DNA of 33,895 nucleotides. It comes from CAYWHE01 sp964458125. GTDB lineage: Bacteria; Bacteroidota; Bacteroidia; AKYH767-A; OLB10. The translations under genes and the position numbers were made by a program. The stretch is taken from positions 1 to 33,895 of the forward strand of contig CAYWHE010000012.1 of NCBI GenBank assembly GCA_964458125.1, given 5' to 3'. The notes beneath the pieces were generated by a model. It worked only from the letters and a program-made list of their open reading frames with translations. It had not been told where the DNA came from and ran no database searches. Shown piece by piece: positions 33,752 through 33,895 of the stretch (within the stretch, counting starts at the first letter, position 1; each line of letters starts with the position of its first letter).

Positions 33752-33895
33752 TTATTGCCTGTCCACGGAATAGTTCAGTTCCGTTACCCCGCAGGTAAAT
33801 GGCCGGGTAGTCAATAGTTTTAATTTTATTTTGTCTTTGATGTCTGTAAACAATGGAATACCCCGGCCAAGAATAATTGGATTAACAAATAGCCA
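33752..33895 (-). CDS. C-terminal end of a second dihydrofolate-reductase-family protein (cut by window edge)
   Basis: The frame from the window edge reads 47 residues and ends at TAA (33752-33754). It contains FVNPIILGRGIPLFTDIKDKI and ends TCGVTELNYSVDRQ, matching the last strands of RibD_C-like reductases (compare VHPVIAGNGLPLFEN in the neighbour). The start lies outside the window. It is a paralogue of the gene at 32936-33502 rather than part of it. Confidence 0.85.
   Translation of the reverse strand, partial: WLFVNPIILGRGIPLFTDIKDKIKLKLLTTRPFTCGVTELNYSVDRQ

Overview
The window looks like chromosome from a member of the Bacteroidota, most likely a Chitinophagia, Sphingobacteriia or Saprospiria type. 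Four large secreted proteins end in type A sorting domains of the type IX secretion system (T9SS). Candidate promoters follow the Bacteroidota TTG / TAnnTTTG pattern, ribosome binding sites are mostly absent, and PKD/Ig-like repeats, TPR proteins and thrombospondin type 3 outer-membrane proteins are abundant. Almost every gene is on the minus strand. The one clear plus-strand gene is a DinB-family protein. No rRNA, tRNA, CRISPR array, insertion sequence or prophage was seen.

Layout. (1) Positions 98-12377 hold an envelope or cell-surface gene cluster in two tightly packed minus-strand operons. Transcribed first are a 375-aa exported protein, a 289-aa exported protein and a 939-aa TPR protein (gaps of 3 and 14 bases). 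After a 320-base gap come a 1469-aa T9SS adhesin-like protein, a 568-aa TSP3/beta-barrel protein and a 330-aa TonB-shaped PKD protein (gaps of 11 and 4 bases). At least three of the non-adhesin proteins seem to share one alpha+beta (NTF2-like) module, so the cluster looks like parts of one uncharacterised envelope assembly. (2) Positions 12927-19565 hold two housekeeping genes, pyruvate carboxylase and DNA polymerase I, the latter with intact proofreading motifs. (3) Positions 19772-24169 encode a secreted seven-bladed-propeller protein and a secreted lysyl oxidase. The lysyl oxidase keeps its copper histidines and the Lys/Tyr pair of the quinone cofactor, and is fused to Ig-like and FN3 domains and a T9SS tail. 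(4) Positions 24322-26060 contain the DinB gene, a small zinc-ribbon plus cysteine-peptidase-like protein, and a lipoprotein directly upstream of it. (5) Positions 26171-31946 form a two-gene operon: a 360-aa secreted protein and a 1559-aa protein with an M23 peptidase, a seven-bladed propeller, six PKD-like repeats and a T9SS tail. (6) Positions 31953-33895 carry small stand-alone accessory genes (DUF1801 and two dihydrofolate-reductase-like proteins, one cut by the window edge) in lower-GC sequence.

How it fits together. Most of the coding capacity makes T9SS-exported surface or matrix proteins and their probable envelope partners; no T9SS machinery gene lies in the window. The best candidates for new biology are the cluster with the shared module, the T9SS lysyl oxidase (possible cross-linking of extracellular protein) and the peptidase/lipoprotein pair. 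Family assignments come from reading motifs by eye; no database search was run.
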